Source of the DNA: a bacterium
GTDB lineage: Bacteria > JAJRZV01
Assembly: GCA_024275095.1 (NCBI GenBank)
Contig: JAJRZV010000130.1
Span: forward strand, 1 to 57,143
Length of the DNA stretch: 57,143 bases
Reading direction: 5' to 3'
Positions 1-8,605 of the stretch are shown one piece after another. Every line of letters begins with the position of its first letter. Within the stretch, counting starts at the first letter, position 1. The translations under genes and the position numbers were made by a program. Under the pieces are notes generated by a model. It saw only the letters and a program-made list of their open reading frames with translations. It ran no database searches and was not told the origin of the DNA.

Positions 1-780
1 AACGCCGAATGAGAAATATATCCATAGAACCCCGATAATAAGAGCACCGAACGAGCCGTAAATAATGTTAACACGTGTAATGTGGGTCATGTACCAGTTG
101 AAGATGGCGCGCCCTACTTCCCATACCACAGCAGCGCTGGCGCCCCCGACGATAGCGGCGTTTTTTTCCACCCTTCTGGAAGGGAGGGTATAGTAGATAA
201 ATGCTGAAAAAATCGCGTAAACAAAAGGTGGCAAGACGTGATTGGCCACGAACCCCTGGCTGTTTACGTGAAGTCCTTTTCCAATAAGCAAACCCTTCAA
301 GTACGCGCGAAATATGTTTCCACCGATGACAAAGAGCATGAGAGAGAAGCTGAGTATGAAAACCAGGGTGAGAGAAATGAGATGCCTTCTCAGTCCCTTG
401 CTTTCTCCTGTTTTGAAGATTTTATCGAGGGCGTTCCCCATGGACGAGAATACGAGCGTGGAAGCCCACAGCAAAATAGCGACTCCGATGTAACCCAGTG
501 CTGAACGATGCGGAAACACGTAAGATATGCTGCTTTCGAGACCAGAGGGGAGTTCCGGAAAAAAACGATGAATGTAATCGAGAAACGCGTTGAATGTGTT
601 GGGACTGTATCCATACCAGTACCCAAGGCCCGCGGTGGCAATGATAGCGATGGGTATAAGCGAGAGTATGGCATAATAGGAGACAGCAGCAGTGAGAAAG
701 AAACCCTCGTCCGAGAAAAAGCGACGCAGCGCAGACAGGAACAGGCGAAACAGGTTCCAGAGGGCGTGTAGGTATTTCAT
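1..780 (-). CDS. YihY/BrkB family inner-membrane protein (3' end beyond window)
   Basis: The frame runs off the left edge, so only the N-terminal 260 residues are seen. It encodes a polytopic inner-membrane protein of the YihY/BrkB family (formerly misnamed RNase BN), whose biochemical role is unsettled. After a short basic N-terminus come hydrophobic segments typical of the family: AAVSYYAILSLIPIAIIA, GYIGVAILLWASTLVFSSM, ISLTLVFILSFSLMLFVIGG and, near the edge, YGSFGALIIGVLWIYFSFG. The ATG at 780 overlaps the der stop by four bases (777-780), so this is the last gene seen in the desulfurase-to-der operon and is probably translationally coupled to der. Family assignment is by recognised pattern and is good; function is unknown. 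Confidence 0.85.
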   Translation of the reverse strand, partial: MKYLHALWNLFRLFLSALRRFFSDEGFFLTAAVSYYAILSLIPIAIIATAGLGYWYGYSPNTFNAFLDYIHRFFPELPSGLESSISYVFPHRSALGYIGVAILLWASTLVFSSMGNALDKIFKTGESKGLRRHLISLTLVFILSFSLMLFVIGGNIFRAYLKGLLIGKGLHVNSQGFVANHVLPPFVYAIFSAFIYYTLPSRRVEKNAAIVGGASAAVVWEVGRAIFNWYMTHITRVNIIYGSFGALIIGVLWIYFSFGV

Positions 781-2105
781 CGGCTCAACCTCACGTCCAC
801 CAGAATTTCTGTTCCTGTAAAATGAAAGTGTTCCCGGAGTCTGTTCTTGAGGAAGCGTATGTAAGAGCCTGGGATGTCTTCCGCGTTGGCAAAAAGAACA
901 AAGTGGGGAGGCCGCGTGGACACCTGGGTCATGTACCGTACCTTCACAGGCTTTTTGCCTCTCGCAACTGGAGGGGAGTTTTCCAGTATTTCCTGAAGCA
1001 CCCGATTGACCTGAGCTGTTGGCACTCGCATGCTCCAGGATGAGACTGCTTTCTGCAAAGCACTTATAAGCTTATTGAGTCCAAAACGGTCTTTTGCAGA
1101 TATGGGTACTACAGGGACAAAGGCAAACGGCTTCATCCGGAGGCTCAACGTTTTATCAAGATGCACCTTCGCCCGCTTTGAAGATTCTACCAGATCCCAC
1201 TTGTTGAGTGCCAACACGGCGGCACGGCCTTTGCGCAGTGCCAGTGATAGTAACCGTATATCTTGGGCCACCAGCCCTTCGGCCGCGTCGGCAACAACAA
1301 TGACTGCATCCGCACGTTCTATTACTTCAAGGCTGCGCCCGGCCGAGAAGAATTCTATTCCGTACCGCACTTTAGAAGGACGGCGCACGCCTGCTGTGTC
1401 CACCAGGGTGAGAGTGATTTTCCCTTTGCGCACTGTTTCAATGATGGGATCGCGTGTGGTGCCGGGAATGTCCGTGACGATTGCTCTTTCCTGACCGGTC
1501 AATGCATTGAGAAGCGTGGATTTTCCCACATTCGGGCGGCCTGCAATGGCCACGAAAACCCCCTTGTCCGCCTCTTCTTCTCGATGGATGCTCCGGAGGT
1601 GCTTTTGTCCTGTCGATAGCAAGGTGTTCAGCAGTTCGTAGATGCCGAGTCCGCTTTGTGCGGATACGGCAAGTACTTTTTCAAAGCCCAATGAGTGAAA
1701 TTCTGCTGTTAAATATTCCATGTCAGCACTGTCTATTTTATTGACTGCTACCGTCACTTTCTCACTCAAGGGGCGCAGCAAAGCGGCAATTTCTTCATCT
1801 GAAGGAGTTACACCTGCACGCCCGTCCACAACAAATAATACTACATCACAATTTTTGATTCGTTCCTGTATTTTCACATTTACCGCTTTTTCTATGTCGT
1901 TCCCCGGCTTGGGGATAAAACCTCCTGTGTCCCAGAGTACAAGAGTTGTACCCTCGTGTTCTACTTCTCCACGCACGGGATCGCGGGTTACCCGTGGGGT
2001 TTTGTCTACGATGGCGAGTCTCCGGCCGAGCAAACGGTTGAACAGGGTTGATTTGCCCACATTGATCCGTCCCACAATGGCAACTTCTATTGCCGGTTTT
2101 TTCAT
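777..2105 (-). CDS. der: Ribosome-assembly GTPase Der (EngA)
   Basis: Der is a tandem-GTPase protein needed for late assembly of the 50S ribosomal subunit in the cytoplasm. The 442 residues match the family length (about 440-490). The first G domain begins with P-loop GRINVGKST (about residue 12), where Ile replaces the usual Pro, followed by DTGG and NKID. The second begins with GRPNVGKSTLLNALTG (about residue 190), followed by DTAG and NKWD. The C-terminal KH-like domain ends the protein (KKPVKVRYMTQVSTRPPHFV, then the family's FANAEDIPGSYIRFL stretch). It starts two bases after the era stop and its own stop overlaps the yihY start. Grouping with era and rnc is common in bacteria and suits a ribosome and RNA-maturation operon. 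Confidence 0.97.
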   Translation of the reverse strand: MKKPAIEVAIVGRINVGKSTLFNRLLGRRLAIVDKTPRVTRDPVRGEVEHEGTTLVLWDTGGFIPKPGNDIEKAVNVKIQERIKNCDVVLFVVDGRAGVTPSDEEIAALLRPLSEKVTVAVNKIDSADMEYLTAEFHSLGFEKVLAVSAQSGLGIYELLNTLLSTGQKHLRSIHREEEADKGVFVAIAGRPNVGKSTLLNALTGQERAIVTDIPGTTRDPIIETVRKGKITLTLVDTAGVRRPSKVRYGIEFFSAGRSLEVIERADAVIVVADAAEGLVAQDIRLLSLALRKGRAAVLALNKWDLVESSKRAKVHLDKTLSLRMKPFAFVPVVPISAKDRFGLNKLISALQKAVSSWSMRVPTAQVNRVLQEILENSPPVARGKKPVKVRYMTQVSTRPPHFVLFANAEDIPGSYIRFLKNRLREHFHFTGTEILVDVRLSR

Positions 2106-2107
2106 TT

Positions 2108-2998
2108 TTAACGGAGCCCCAGCTGGCGCAAAAAATGTTCAGAACGAGTCCAGTTCTTGGTAACTTTTACCCATAAATCGAGATACACTTTTCGGCCAAA
2201 GTTTGCTTCCAGGTCTTCTCTCGCCAGTGTTCCAATGCGTTTGATCATGCTGCCGTCACGGCCGATAATAATACCTTTTTGAGAAGATTTCTCCACGTGG
2301 ATTTCTGCCCGTATGTAGATTTTATTGTCACTTTCACGAAATTCCTCGATGGTTACAGCAGTGGAATAAGGGATTTCTTCGCCTGTGTTGTTGATGATTT
2401 TTTCCCGGATGATTTCTGCAGCAACGAACCTTTCTGTAATATCAGAGGCATCTTCCGGGGGATAAAACGGTGGACCCTCAGGAAGCATTTCTCTGAGTAC
2501 ATCCAGGAGCCTGTCCACGTTCTCACCGGTGAGGGCGGAAATAGGAACGTAATGCTGATAAGCACCAAAGCGAGAGAAGTGATCAATAAGGGGTAAAACC
2601 TTACTTTTTTTCAGGGTGTCTATTTTATTGAGAGCCAACACGGCGGACCTTTTCAGAGAACAAATGCGCCGGGCCACATCCTCGTCGGTAAGAGAGGGTT
2701 CTTTGGTTGCATCAATTAAATGCAGAATAACGTCAACGTCTGCCATGACTTTTTCCACAATATCAGCCATGATTTTGTAGATCAGGCCCTTTCGATGCTG
2801 AATCCCTGGTGTGTCTACAAAAACCATCTGACATTCATCGGTGGTATGAATTCCCGCGATTTTGTTGCGTGTTGTTTGAGGTTTGGGAGTGACAATGGCG
2901 ATTTTGCGACCCACAATTCGATTGAGGAGTGTGGATTTGCCGGTATTGGGCAGCCCGATGATTCCCACATACCCTGATTTGAAGTGTTCTTTTATCAT
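2108..2998 (-). CDS. era: GTPase Era
   Basis: Era binds the 3' end of 16S rRNA and assists 30S subunit maturation. At 296 residues it has normal family length. The N-terminal G domain shows P-loop GLPNTGKSTLLNRIVG (about residues 15-30), switch region KPQTTRNKIAGI, DTPG and NKID. The C-terminal KH domain has the expected IIIGRDGSMIKRIG stretch and ends in DLWVKVTKNW. The ATG overlaps the rnc stop by four bases (2995-2998), so translation is likely coupled to rnc upstream and der lies two bases downstream. Nothing is unusual apart from Thr in place of Val in the P-loop (NTGKS for NVGKS). Confidence 0.97.
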   Translation of the reverse strand: MIKEHFKSGYVGIIGLPNTGKSTLLNRIVGRKIAIVTPKPQTTRNKIAGIHTTDECQMVFVDTPGIQHRKGLIYKIMADIVEKVMADVDVILHLIDATKEPSLTDEDVARRICSLKRSAVLALNKIDTLKKSKVLPLIDHFSRFGAYQHYVPISALTGENVDRLLDVLREMLPEGPPFYPPEDASDITERFVAAEIIREKIINNTGEEIPYSTAVTIEEFRESDNKIYIRAEIHVEKSSQKGIIIGRDGSMIKRIGTLAREDLEANFGRKVYLDLWVKVTKNWTRSEHFLRQLGLR

Positions 2999-3798
2999 TG
3001 ATGATTCAGTGGAAAACGCTGGAGTGCGTTTTTCGCAGCCTCTTGTTGTGCTTCCTTTTTGCTTTTTCCTGTACCTGTGCCGTACTCAATTCCGTTGATT
3101 TGAACTTTCATTGTAAAACGTTTGCTATGATCAGGCCCCTCTTCTCCTACCAGTATGTAAACAGGTTTTGTTTTCATGATTTGCTGGGCAAGTTCCTGAA
3201 GCCTGCTTTTGTAGTCTGTCAGTTCATCAATGTTTTCAATGGTGTTCAGACAATCTTCAAAGAACGGTTTAAGAAGTTGATATGTGGCGTCGAACCCTTT
3301 TTGAAGAAAAAACGCTCCTGTAATTGCTTCAAAAGTTGATGCAAGAATGTTCTCGTTTTCCCGTGCTCCTGATTGCTCTGCACTTTTGGATAGAAGTATA
3401 TAGTCTCCCAGATTGATGCTCCGTGCAATTTGTGCAAGGGTTCGGGTGCTCACGAGAAAGCTTTTGGCTTTGGAGAGAGTTCCTTCCCGAACCCTGGGAT
3501 ACCGGTCATAAAGAAGTTTAGACACACACGCGTTAAGCACTGCGTCTCCGAGAAACTCCAGCCGTTCATTGTTGTCCACGTTGGACCGTCTTCGTGACAG
3601 GGAACTGTGTCTGAGAGCCAGGTTGTACAGTGTCACATCCTCGAACACTTCGCCTGTAATCTTCTCCCACGTGCGGAGAAAGCTGGCGACTCTACGCGGG
3701 AGCCGGAGATACGATTTCTCCGAGGCAGATTTTTCCCTTCGTTTTTGTGAGTTTGACAGAAACGATTTGATTCGGTTGAGGAGACCACCCTTTTTCAT
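2995..3798 (-). CDS. rnc: Ribonuclease III
   Basis: RNase III cleaves double-stranded RNA and processes rRNA precursors and some mRNAs. The catalytic signature NNERLEFLGDAVLN is present (about residues 76-89), and a C-terminal double-stranded RNA-binding domain ends in GTGKSKKEAQQEAAKNAL. At 267 residues it is about 35 longer than usual because of a basic N-terminal tail (KKGGLLNRIKSFLSNSQKRR). That tail is encoded within the last 107 bases of the upstream mtaB frame. AGGG lies six bases before the ATG at 3798, and I see no convincing internal start before the RNase domain, so I keep the long form. The stop overlaps the era start (ATGA). Confidence 0.95.
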   Translation of the reverse strand: MKKGGLLNRIKSFLSNSQKRREKSASEKSYLRLPRRVASFLRTWEKITGEVFEDVTLYNLALRHSSLSRRRSNVDNNERLEFLGDAVLNACVSKLLYDRYPRVREGTLSKAKSFLVSTRTLAQIARSINLGDYILLSKSAEQSGARENENILASTFEAITGAFFLQKGFDATYQLLKPFFEDCLNTIENIDELTDYKSRLQELAQQIMKTKPVYILVGEEGPDHSKRFTMKVQINGIEYGTGTGKSKKEAQQEAAKNALQRFPLNHQ

Positions 3799-4216
3799 AC
3801 CAAGCCCTGACCTTAATGTAATTGGAAGTAATTCCTTTCACTTCACCATTATCCACCTTTTCTACCAGCAATTCCAATACCCGGGAGAGGAAAGCAGAGA
3901 TGTATCTGTGGCGCAGCTCAGCATCTATTCTGCGAAGCATCTGGACGCGTTCTCTTACCACCCTGGCGGGAATTTGAGGTTGCATTTCTGCAGCCGGTGT
4001 GAGCGGTCGCGGGGAGAACGGAAATATGTGCAAATAATTGACTACCGCATTACGAACAACTTCAACAGTCGCAGAAAAGTCTTTTTCGGTTTCCCCGGGA
4101 AATCCCACAATCACATCTGCTCCCACGTTGGTTTCGGGAAGTATGCGGTGGATTTTGTGGACGATCCGGACGAATTCGTCAGGCTTTGTTCTCCGGCCCA
4201 TACGGTGAAGGATGCG
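3692..4216 (-). pseudogene. mtaB: mtaB, C-terminal part after an in-frame TAA
   Basis: This is the continuation of mtaB in the same reading frame, directly after the TAA at 4217-4219. It reads RILHRMGRRTKPDEF, which is what MiaB-family enzymes have right after HIPLQSGS plus one residue. It then gives the radical-SAM C-terminal segment GADVIVGFPGETEKDF and a TRAM-like tail (SNYIKVRAWYEKGWSP...VSVKLTKTKGKICLGEIV). The first ATG in this part is at 4201, inside the domain and without a convincing ribosome-binding site. As sequenced, this half would not be made unless the stop is read through or is an error. Its last 107 bases overlap the start of rnc. Confidence 0.85.
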
Positions 4217-4945
4217 TTATGAACCGCTTTGTAGAGGAATGTGAAAATGCCTGCAGATGCGTCTGGTTGAAGATGCGAGGTCCAGAAGTCCAGGTGTGAT
4301 CTCGTCAGGGTCAAGTGATGATAGTCGAAAATGTACACTGTGCGTATTGCTGAGCAGTGCTTCGAGTAACCGTTCAAGCCCGTTGTTCCATCCCCGGTCC
4401 CGCCCGTAAAGCGCAAGGTGGGTTCCGGTAACGACGATTTCTTTGGCACCCTCAGCTTCAAATTTTTGGGCCTCTTCGATCACCCGTTCGAGTGGTTTGC
4501 TCCTGGGTGTGCCCCGGACGTAAGGCACAATACAGAAAGCACACATTCTGTCGCAGCCTTCCTGAACTTTGAGGAGGGGCCGCGTTCTGTAGTGAAGTCC
4601 GCTCGGTTTATCCTCTGGCTGTGCACGTGCGGTGAAAAGACTTTTTAATTCTTCCAGAGGCATTGTGCGTATGCGCGGTGGCAGAGACTGGCGGATGCGA
4701 GTGGCAAGGTATGCCGGACATCCCGTGATGATGATGTGAGCAGAGGAGTGCTTTTTTGCGAGCTTACGCGCTTCTTTCACCACGTCTCGTGCTGCACGTT
4801 CAGTGACCACGCATCCATTGATAATGACGAGGTCTGGAATTCCTTTTTCAACAGGCGTAATTCCCAGACTGCTTAAAAACTGCAAAAGTTCCTGGGTATC
4901 CGCCTGGTTGACGCGACAGCCGAATGTTTTTACAAGCACTTTCAT
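4217..4945 (-). pseudogene. mtaB: mtaB, N-terminal part (tRNA t6A37 methylthiotransferase), ends at in-frame TAA
   Basis: MtaB is a radical-SAM MiaB-family enzyme that adds a methylthio group to N6-threonylcarbamoyl-adenosine 37 of tRNA. This part holds the N-terminal MTTase domain (KTFGCRVNQAD with the first cluster Cys; INGCVVTERAARD) and the radical-SAM cluster motif EGCDRMCAFCIVPYVRG. It stops at HFHIPLQSGS followed by TAA. The same frame continues with correct family sequence for 174 more codons, giving a normal total of about 418. The loss is therefore a single codon, not a shift. A one-base change from CAA, GAA or AAA would explain it. The ATG overlaps the mnmA stop (4942-4945). It is either a real nonsense allele or a sequence error. 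Confidence 0.88.
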
Positions 4946-5997
4946 TTCTTCGCAATCTCTCCACCTGCAACAATAATGTCGCCGTGATAGAACACTGCTG
5001 CCTGACCGGGTGTGACCGCCCGCTGAGCTTCCAGAAATTTGACTTCAATCACTTTATCAGATACACGCGTTATTTCGCACGGTGCAGCGGGATGGCGATG
5101 CCTGATCTGAACGCTGAGTCTTGTACCAGGTTTGAGTTGATCCCCATGCAGTACGACTCTTTCTACTTTCATTGATTCACTGTAAATATCATTTTCATAG
5201 CCCAGAACCACGATGTTTTCACCGGCACGTATTTCTTTTACATACATCTTGCGATTTGCACTTACACGGAGTCCTTTTCTTTGACCCACAGTGTAGAACC
5301 AGTAACCGCGGTGTTCTCCGAGAGGGTTGTTGTCTGGACCTATAAATGCCCCGGGTTGTTCGCCAAGGCGGCGTCGCAAAAATTCTACATGCCCCTTTTC
5401 CGGCAGGAAACAGGCTTGCTGACTTTCACGCTTGCGGGATACGGGCAATCCTGATTCACGGGCGATTTTTCGAACTTCTTCTTTGGTTGTTTCTGCAAGA
5501 GGAAATAGGACCTTCCGCAGGATGGTGTGGTCAATGGTGTAAAGGAAATAGGACTGATCCTTGCTTCGATCCTTTGCTCGTGCAGGAGCGAACTTTCCAT
5601 TCAGGCGGACGATTTGAGCGTAATGCCCTGTAGCAACCTTGTCTGCTCCCAGCATTTCTGCAATTTCCAGGAGAAAACGAAATTTAATTTCCCGATTACA
5701 CCATGTGCACGGGTTGGGTGTGAGTCCACGCCTGTAGTAATCCAGATAACGCTGTATGATAGCCTTGTGGAAGAGTTCCCTTCTGTCGATGATGTAATGG
5801 GGTATGTTGAGAGCATCTGCCACTCGTGCAGCGTCAAAAAGGTCTTCAGGTGAACAACAGGAACGATGATGTACGTCTTCAGCGTCCAGGAGCCGCAGGC
5901 TCACTGCAATAACGTTGTATCCTTCTGCGAGCAATTTCAGCGCTGCCACTGCGCTATCAACGCCGCCGCTTAATCCGAGGACTACAACGGGTTTCAT
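4942..5997 (-). CDS. mnmA: tRNA-uridine 2-sulfurtransferase MnmA (TrmU)
   Basis: MnmA adenylates and thiolates C2 of the wobble uridine in tRNAs for Lys, Glu and Gln, using sulfur that comes from a cysteine desulfurase. The 351 residues match the family. The N-terminal PP-loop is GLSGGVDSAVAALKLL (about residues 8-23). The catalytic cysteines lie in NPCTWCNREIKF and SQQACFLPEKGHVEFL. The C-terminal beta-barrel contains YTVGQRKGL. It follows the desulfurase gene with a four-base overlap (5994-5997), so sulfur donor and acceptor are made together, and it overlaps mtaB, another tRNA thiolation enzyme. The order desulfurase-mnmA-mtaB makes a coherent tRNA-sulfur module. Confidence 0.97.
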   Translation of the reverse strand: MKPVVVLGLSGGVDSAVAALKLLAEGYNVIAVSLRLLDAEDVHHRSCCSPEDLFDAARVADALNIPHYIIDRRELFHKAIIQRYLDYYRRGLTPNPCTWCNREIKFRFLLEIAEMLGADKVATGHYAQIVRLNGKFAPARAKDRSKDQSYFLYTIDHTILRKVLFPLAETTKEEVRKIARESGLPVSRKRESQQACFLPEKGHVEFLRRRLGEQPGAFIGPDNNPLGEHRGYWFYTVGQRKGLRVSANRKMYVKEIRAGENIVVLGYENDIYSESMKVERVVLHGDQLKPGTRLSVQIRHRHPAAPCEITRVSDKVIEVKFLEAQRAVTPGQAAVFYHGDIIVAGGEIAKK

Positions 5998-7160
5998 GGC
6001 ACCGGTTGCTTTTTCCTGAGTTTGTCGACAATGCGTGCGATTGTAGCAGAGGCCTCTTCCACGTCCTCGCGGGTGGTAAACCTTCCAATACTGATGCGGA
6101 TGGCACTTGCAGCATCTTTACGGGACAGACCCATGGCAATAAGCACACGTGATGGTTCAGGTGTGCCGGAGGCACAGGCAGAGCCTGTTGAAATCATTAC
6201 CCCTGCGAGGTCAAGGGCCATTGTCAGTGCTTCACCGTCAACACCTTCAAAGGAGATGTTAATAACACCGGGGAAACGGGTGGGAGAATCGCCGTTAATA
6301 CGACTTCCGGGAATTTGAAGAAGCTTTCCCGCCATGAGGCGGCCCAGGCTTTCCACGTGATGTCTTACTTCTTCCATATCCCGTAGTGCAATTTCACATG
6401 CTTTGCCCAGTCCCACTATCGCTGGCACGGCAAGAGTCCCTGCTCGCAGTCCTCTTTCCTGGTGACCTCCGTGAAGCAGCGGCTCAAGCAGAGTCCCCTT
6501 CTTGATATAGAGCGCACCTGCTCCCTTGAGGGCGTAGAGCTTGTGCCCGGAGATGCTGATAAAATGCGCCCGTATTTTTCGAACGCTGATCGGAATTTTC
6601 CCTGCAGATTGAACTGCATCAACGTGAAATAAAATCCCGAATTTTTGAAGGGCTTTGCCGATGCGTTCAACAGGATAGACCACTCCTGTTTCATTGTTCA
6701 CGTGCATGACCGAGACCAGTGCTGTGTTTTCACGAATGGAAGAAAGGATTTTTTCTTCGTCTATGTAGCCGTCCCGATAAGGGGTTATGTAGGTGACCTC
6801 GAAACCTTCTTTTTCCAGATAACGACATGTCTCGTATACGGAAGCATGTTCAACAGCGGTGGTTACAATGTGTTTCTTGCCCTCACGGCGCAGAATTTTC
6901 AATGCTCCTTTTACAGCCATGTTGTTGGCTTCGGTTCCGGAGGATGTGAATACAACCTCGGACGGCATGCAGCCCAGCAACGCTGCAACCTGTTCCCTTG
7001 CAATCTCGACGGCTTTGCGGGCCACCCTTCCGGCAATATGCACGCTTGAGGGGTTACCGTACTCCTCCTGCAGGTACGGCATTACTGCTTCTTTCACTTC
7101 AGGGTGTACCGGAGTGGTTGCGTTGTAATCCAGATAAATTTTCTTTTTGGCACGCTCCAT
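5994..7160 (-). CDS. iscS: Cysteine desulfurase (NifS/IscS family)
   Basis: This PLP enzyme takes sulfur from L-cysteine and passes it as persulfide to acceptors such as MnmA and Fe-S assembly proteins. The family start KKKIYLDYNATTPVHPEV is present. The PLP lysine is in ISGHKLYALKGAGALY, and the persulfide cysteine loop is STGSACASGTPEPS, close to the short NifS/IscS type. I chose the ATG at 7160 (388 residues). A longer form would begin at a TTG at 7208 and add 16 polar residues that the family does not need. SD (Shine-Dalgarno) support is weak in both cases. It heads the minus-strand operon and overlaps mnmA by four bases. The nifS/iscS subdivision is not certain from sequence alone. Confidence 0.93.
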   Translation of the reverse strand: MERAKKKIYLDYNATTPVHPEVKEAVMPYLQEEYGNPSSVHIAGRVARKAVEIAREQVAALLGCMPSEVVFTSSGTEANNMAVKGALKILRREGKKHIVTTAVEHASVYETCRYLEKEGFEVTYITPYRDGYIDEEKILSSIRENTALVSVMHVNNETGVVYPVERIGKALQKFGILFHVDAVQSAGKIPISVRKIRAHFISISGHKLYALKGAGALYIKKGTLLEPLLHGGHQERGLRAGTLAVPAIVGLGKACEIALRDMEEVRHHVESLGRLMAGKLLQIPGSRINGDSPTRFPGVINISFEGVDGEALTMALDLAGVMISTGSACASGTPEPSRVLIAMGLSRKDAASAIRISIGRFTTREDVEEASATIARIVDKLRKKQPVP

Positions 7161-7270
7161 CTTTCTCGTGTGGCCGTCTTTTGTTGAATCCGTCTTTACT
7201 TTATTCAAAATAGGATTTTATCCCACGCCCAGCTGGTTCTCTACCCGCCTGAAAGAAAATAAACTTATCC

Positions 7271-7299
7271 TTGACAATAAGGCCGTTGCTCATTAAAAC
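7271..7299 (+). promoter_or_regulatory. Predicted sigma-70 promoter of the GcvH-like gene
   Basis: TTGACA (7271-7276), a perfect -35 box, is followed after exactly 17 bases by TAAAAC (7294-7299), which matches four of six -10 positions. It sits in the only sizeable gap (7161-7335) between the divergent desulfurase operon and the plus-strand gene at 7336. A strong SD (GAGGTG) lies seven bases before that ATG. I see no convincing second promoter for the minus strand in this gap. Confidence 0.5.
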
Positions 7300-7335
7300 T
7301 CCTGTGTTCAACGTAAAAACGGAGTGAGGTGAAGC

Positions 7336-7734
7336 ATGAGCGATCGGATTCTCTATTCACCAGACCATTTGTGGGTTCGAATTCTGGGTGAACGTGCCCG
7401 CATCGGCATAACTCCTCAGAAAGTAGAGAGGTTTGAAGAGGTGACTTATATAGAACTGCCCGACGAAGGAGACAGCATCGAAAAGGGTGAACCCTTTGGT
7501 GAAGTGGAAACAGGAGAGGAGGTGTTTGAACTGGTCGCTCCTGTTACAGGTGTGGTTGTTAATGTAAACGAAGAGATTATCGAAGAGCCCGAACTTCTAC
7601 TGGATGACCCTGTGGAAGATGGATGGTTACTGGAAGTGAGCATCGAAGATCCTACCGAACTGGACGAATTTCTTACAGAAGAAGAATACGAAGCCCTCAG
7701 TGAAGAGGAGCTCGAGAGAGAGGAAGAAGAATAA
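7336..7734 (+). CDS. GcvH-like protein lacking the lipoyl lysine
   Basis: The protein (132 residues) has the overall pattern of glycine cleavage H proteins: LYSPDHLWVRI, ARIGIT, VTYIELPDEGDSIEKGEPFGEVET, LVAPVTGVVVNVNEEI, DGWLLEVSIEDP and a final EEYEAL. In true GcvH the lipoylated lysine lies in ESVKA. Aligned here is ETGEE, so the lysine position is Glu61 (codon 7516-7518). It therefore cannot be lipoylated at the usual site and probably does not serve the glycine cleavage complex. No gcvT or gcvP gene is in the window. The C-terminus is very acidic (EEEYEALSEEELEREEEE). SD GAGGTGAAGC precedes the ATG. It may be a scaffold or regulator descended from GcvH; the role is unknown. Confidence 0.85.
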   Translation: MSDRILYSPDHLWVRILGERARIGITPQKVERFEEVTYIELPDEGDSIEKGEPFGEVETGEEVFELVAPVTGVVVNVNEEIIEEPELLLDDPVEDGWLLEVSIEDPTELDEFLTEEEYEALSEEELEREEEE

Positions 7735-7807
7735 CAAACAAAAAAGAAGAATAGCAAACAAAATATTATTTTTTATTTATTTTCCTTTAAAGGTTGGACG
7801 GGGACAA

Positions 7808-8605
7808 TCAGGTTTTTTGTTCAGGCGGGGTGGTTTTTAAAACTCTGTATCCGTAGAAAAGCCGCTGGAGGGCTGTGTAATTGGCAAAAACAGCAATGAG
7901 CAGTAGTGCAAACAGGTACAGATACTCTGGTGGATTGTGCATGTAGAAGCTGAGAGCATATGTGAGCAGAGGACTGAGGGCTGAACAGATTCCGAGGTAA
8001 ACAATACGTTCAGGGCGTTGCATGATTCCGTGCGTGATGCTTACTCCAAGCGCTTCTCCTCGTGCGCGGGTGTAAGAGACCATGAAGGAGCCGATGATCA
8101 TCAGCAGAACAACGTAGAAGAAAATGCCTTCGCGGTGATGAAGAAGAATACCAGTGTACGTAAAAAACTCCGAGTATCTGTCCAGTACAGAGTCGAGAAA
8201 CGCCCCTGATCGGGTTGCCTGTCCTGTTTCTCGTGCAACCCTCCCATCAATAAGGTCAAGGGTTCCGTATATCAGGGTAATCCAGCCGCCCAGCGCGATT
8301 TCTCCATAATAGTACGCCACACCCGCTGCCACAGCGAGGATCACCGAGGCGGTGGTTATCACATCAGGATTGATGCGGTTTCTGATAAAAAAGTTTGTTA
8401 TCGGGCGTATTACCCAGAGCCACCATTGCCGCATCCACATCCCGATAAAGGCGCTGTCTCCTCTTTTCAGCAGTTCTTCGTCATCCTTTACGCGGCCCCG
8501 GCGCCTGAGAATTATGTAGACGAACAGAGATATGACAAACATGAAATTGAACAGTGCCAGTGGCACGATGGCTACGAGAAAATGGTGATATTGAGAGCTG
8601 CTCAT
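7808..8605 (-). CDS. CDP-alcohol phosphatidyltransferase family membrane protein
   Basis: Integral membrane enzyme of the class that joins a CDP-linked lipid to an alcohol to make phospholipids. The full signature DG-x2-AR-x8-G-x3-D-x3-D is visible as DGRVARETGQATRSGAFLD followed by SVLD (about residues 136-158), so the catalytic aspartates are intact. An extra N-terminal helix (about residues 10-33) and a linker precede the usual core. The alcohol substrate cannot be told from sequence (glycerol phosphate, inositol phosphate and others are possible). Its start overlaps the mlaC stop by four bases (8602-8605), so it is the last gene of the tolC-mlaC operon, which suggests a part in envelope lipid upkeep. 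Confidence 0.85.
   Translation of the reverse strand: MSSSQYHHFLVAIVPLALFNFMFVISLFVYIILRRRGRVKDDEELLKRGDSAFIGMWMRQWWLWVIRPITNFFIRNRINPDVITTASVILAVAAGVAYYYGEIALGGWITLIYGTLDLIDGRVARETGQATRSGAFLDSVLDRYSEFFTYTGILLHHREGIFFYVVLLMIIGSFMVSYTRARGEALGVSITHGIMQRPERIVYLGICSALSPLLTYALSFYMHNPPEYLYLFALLLIAVFANYTALQRLFYGYRVLKTTPPEQKT

Noticed and set aside
7732-7800. Read-through extension of the GcvH-like gene after TAA
   Set aside because: The frame continues briefly but gives a Lys/Asn/Phe-rich, low-complexity stretch with no family match.
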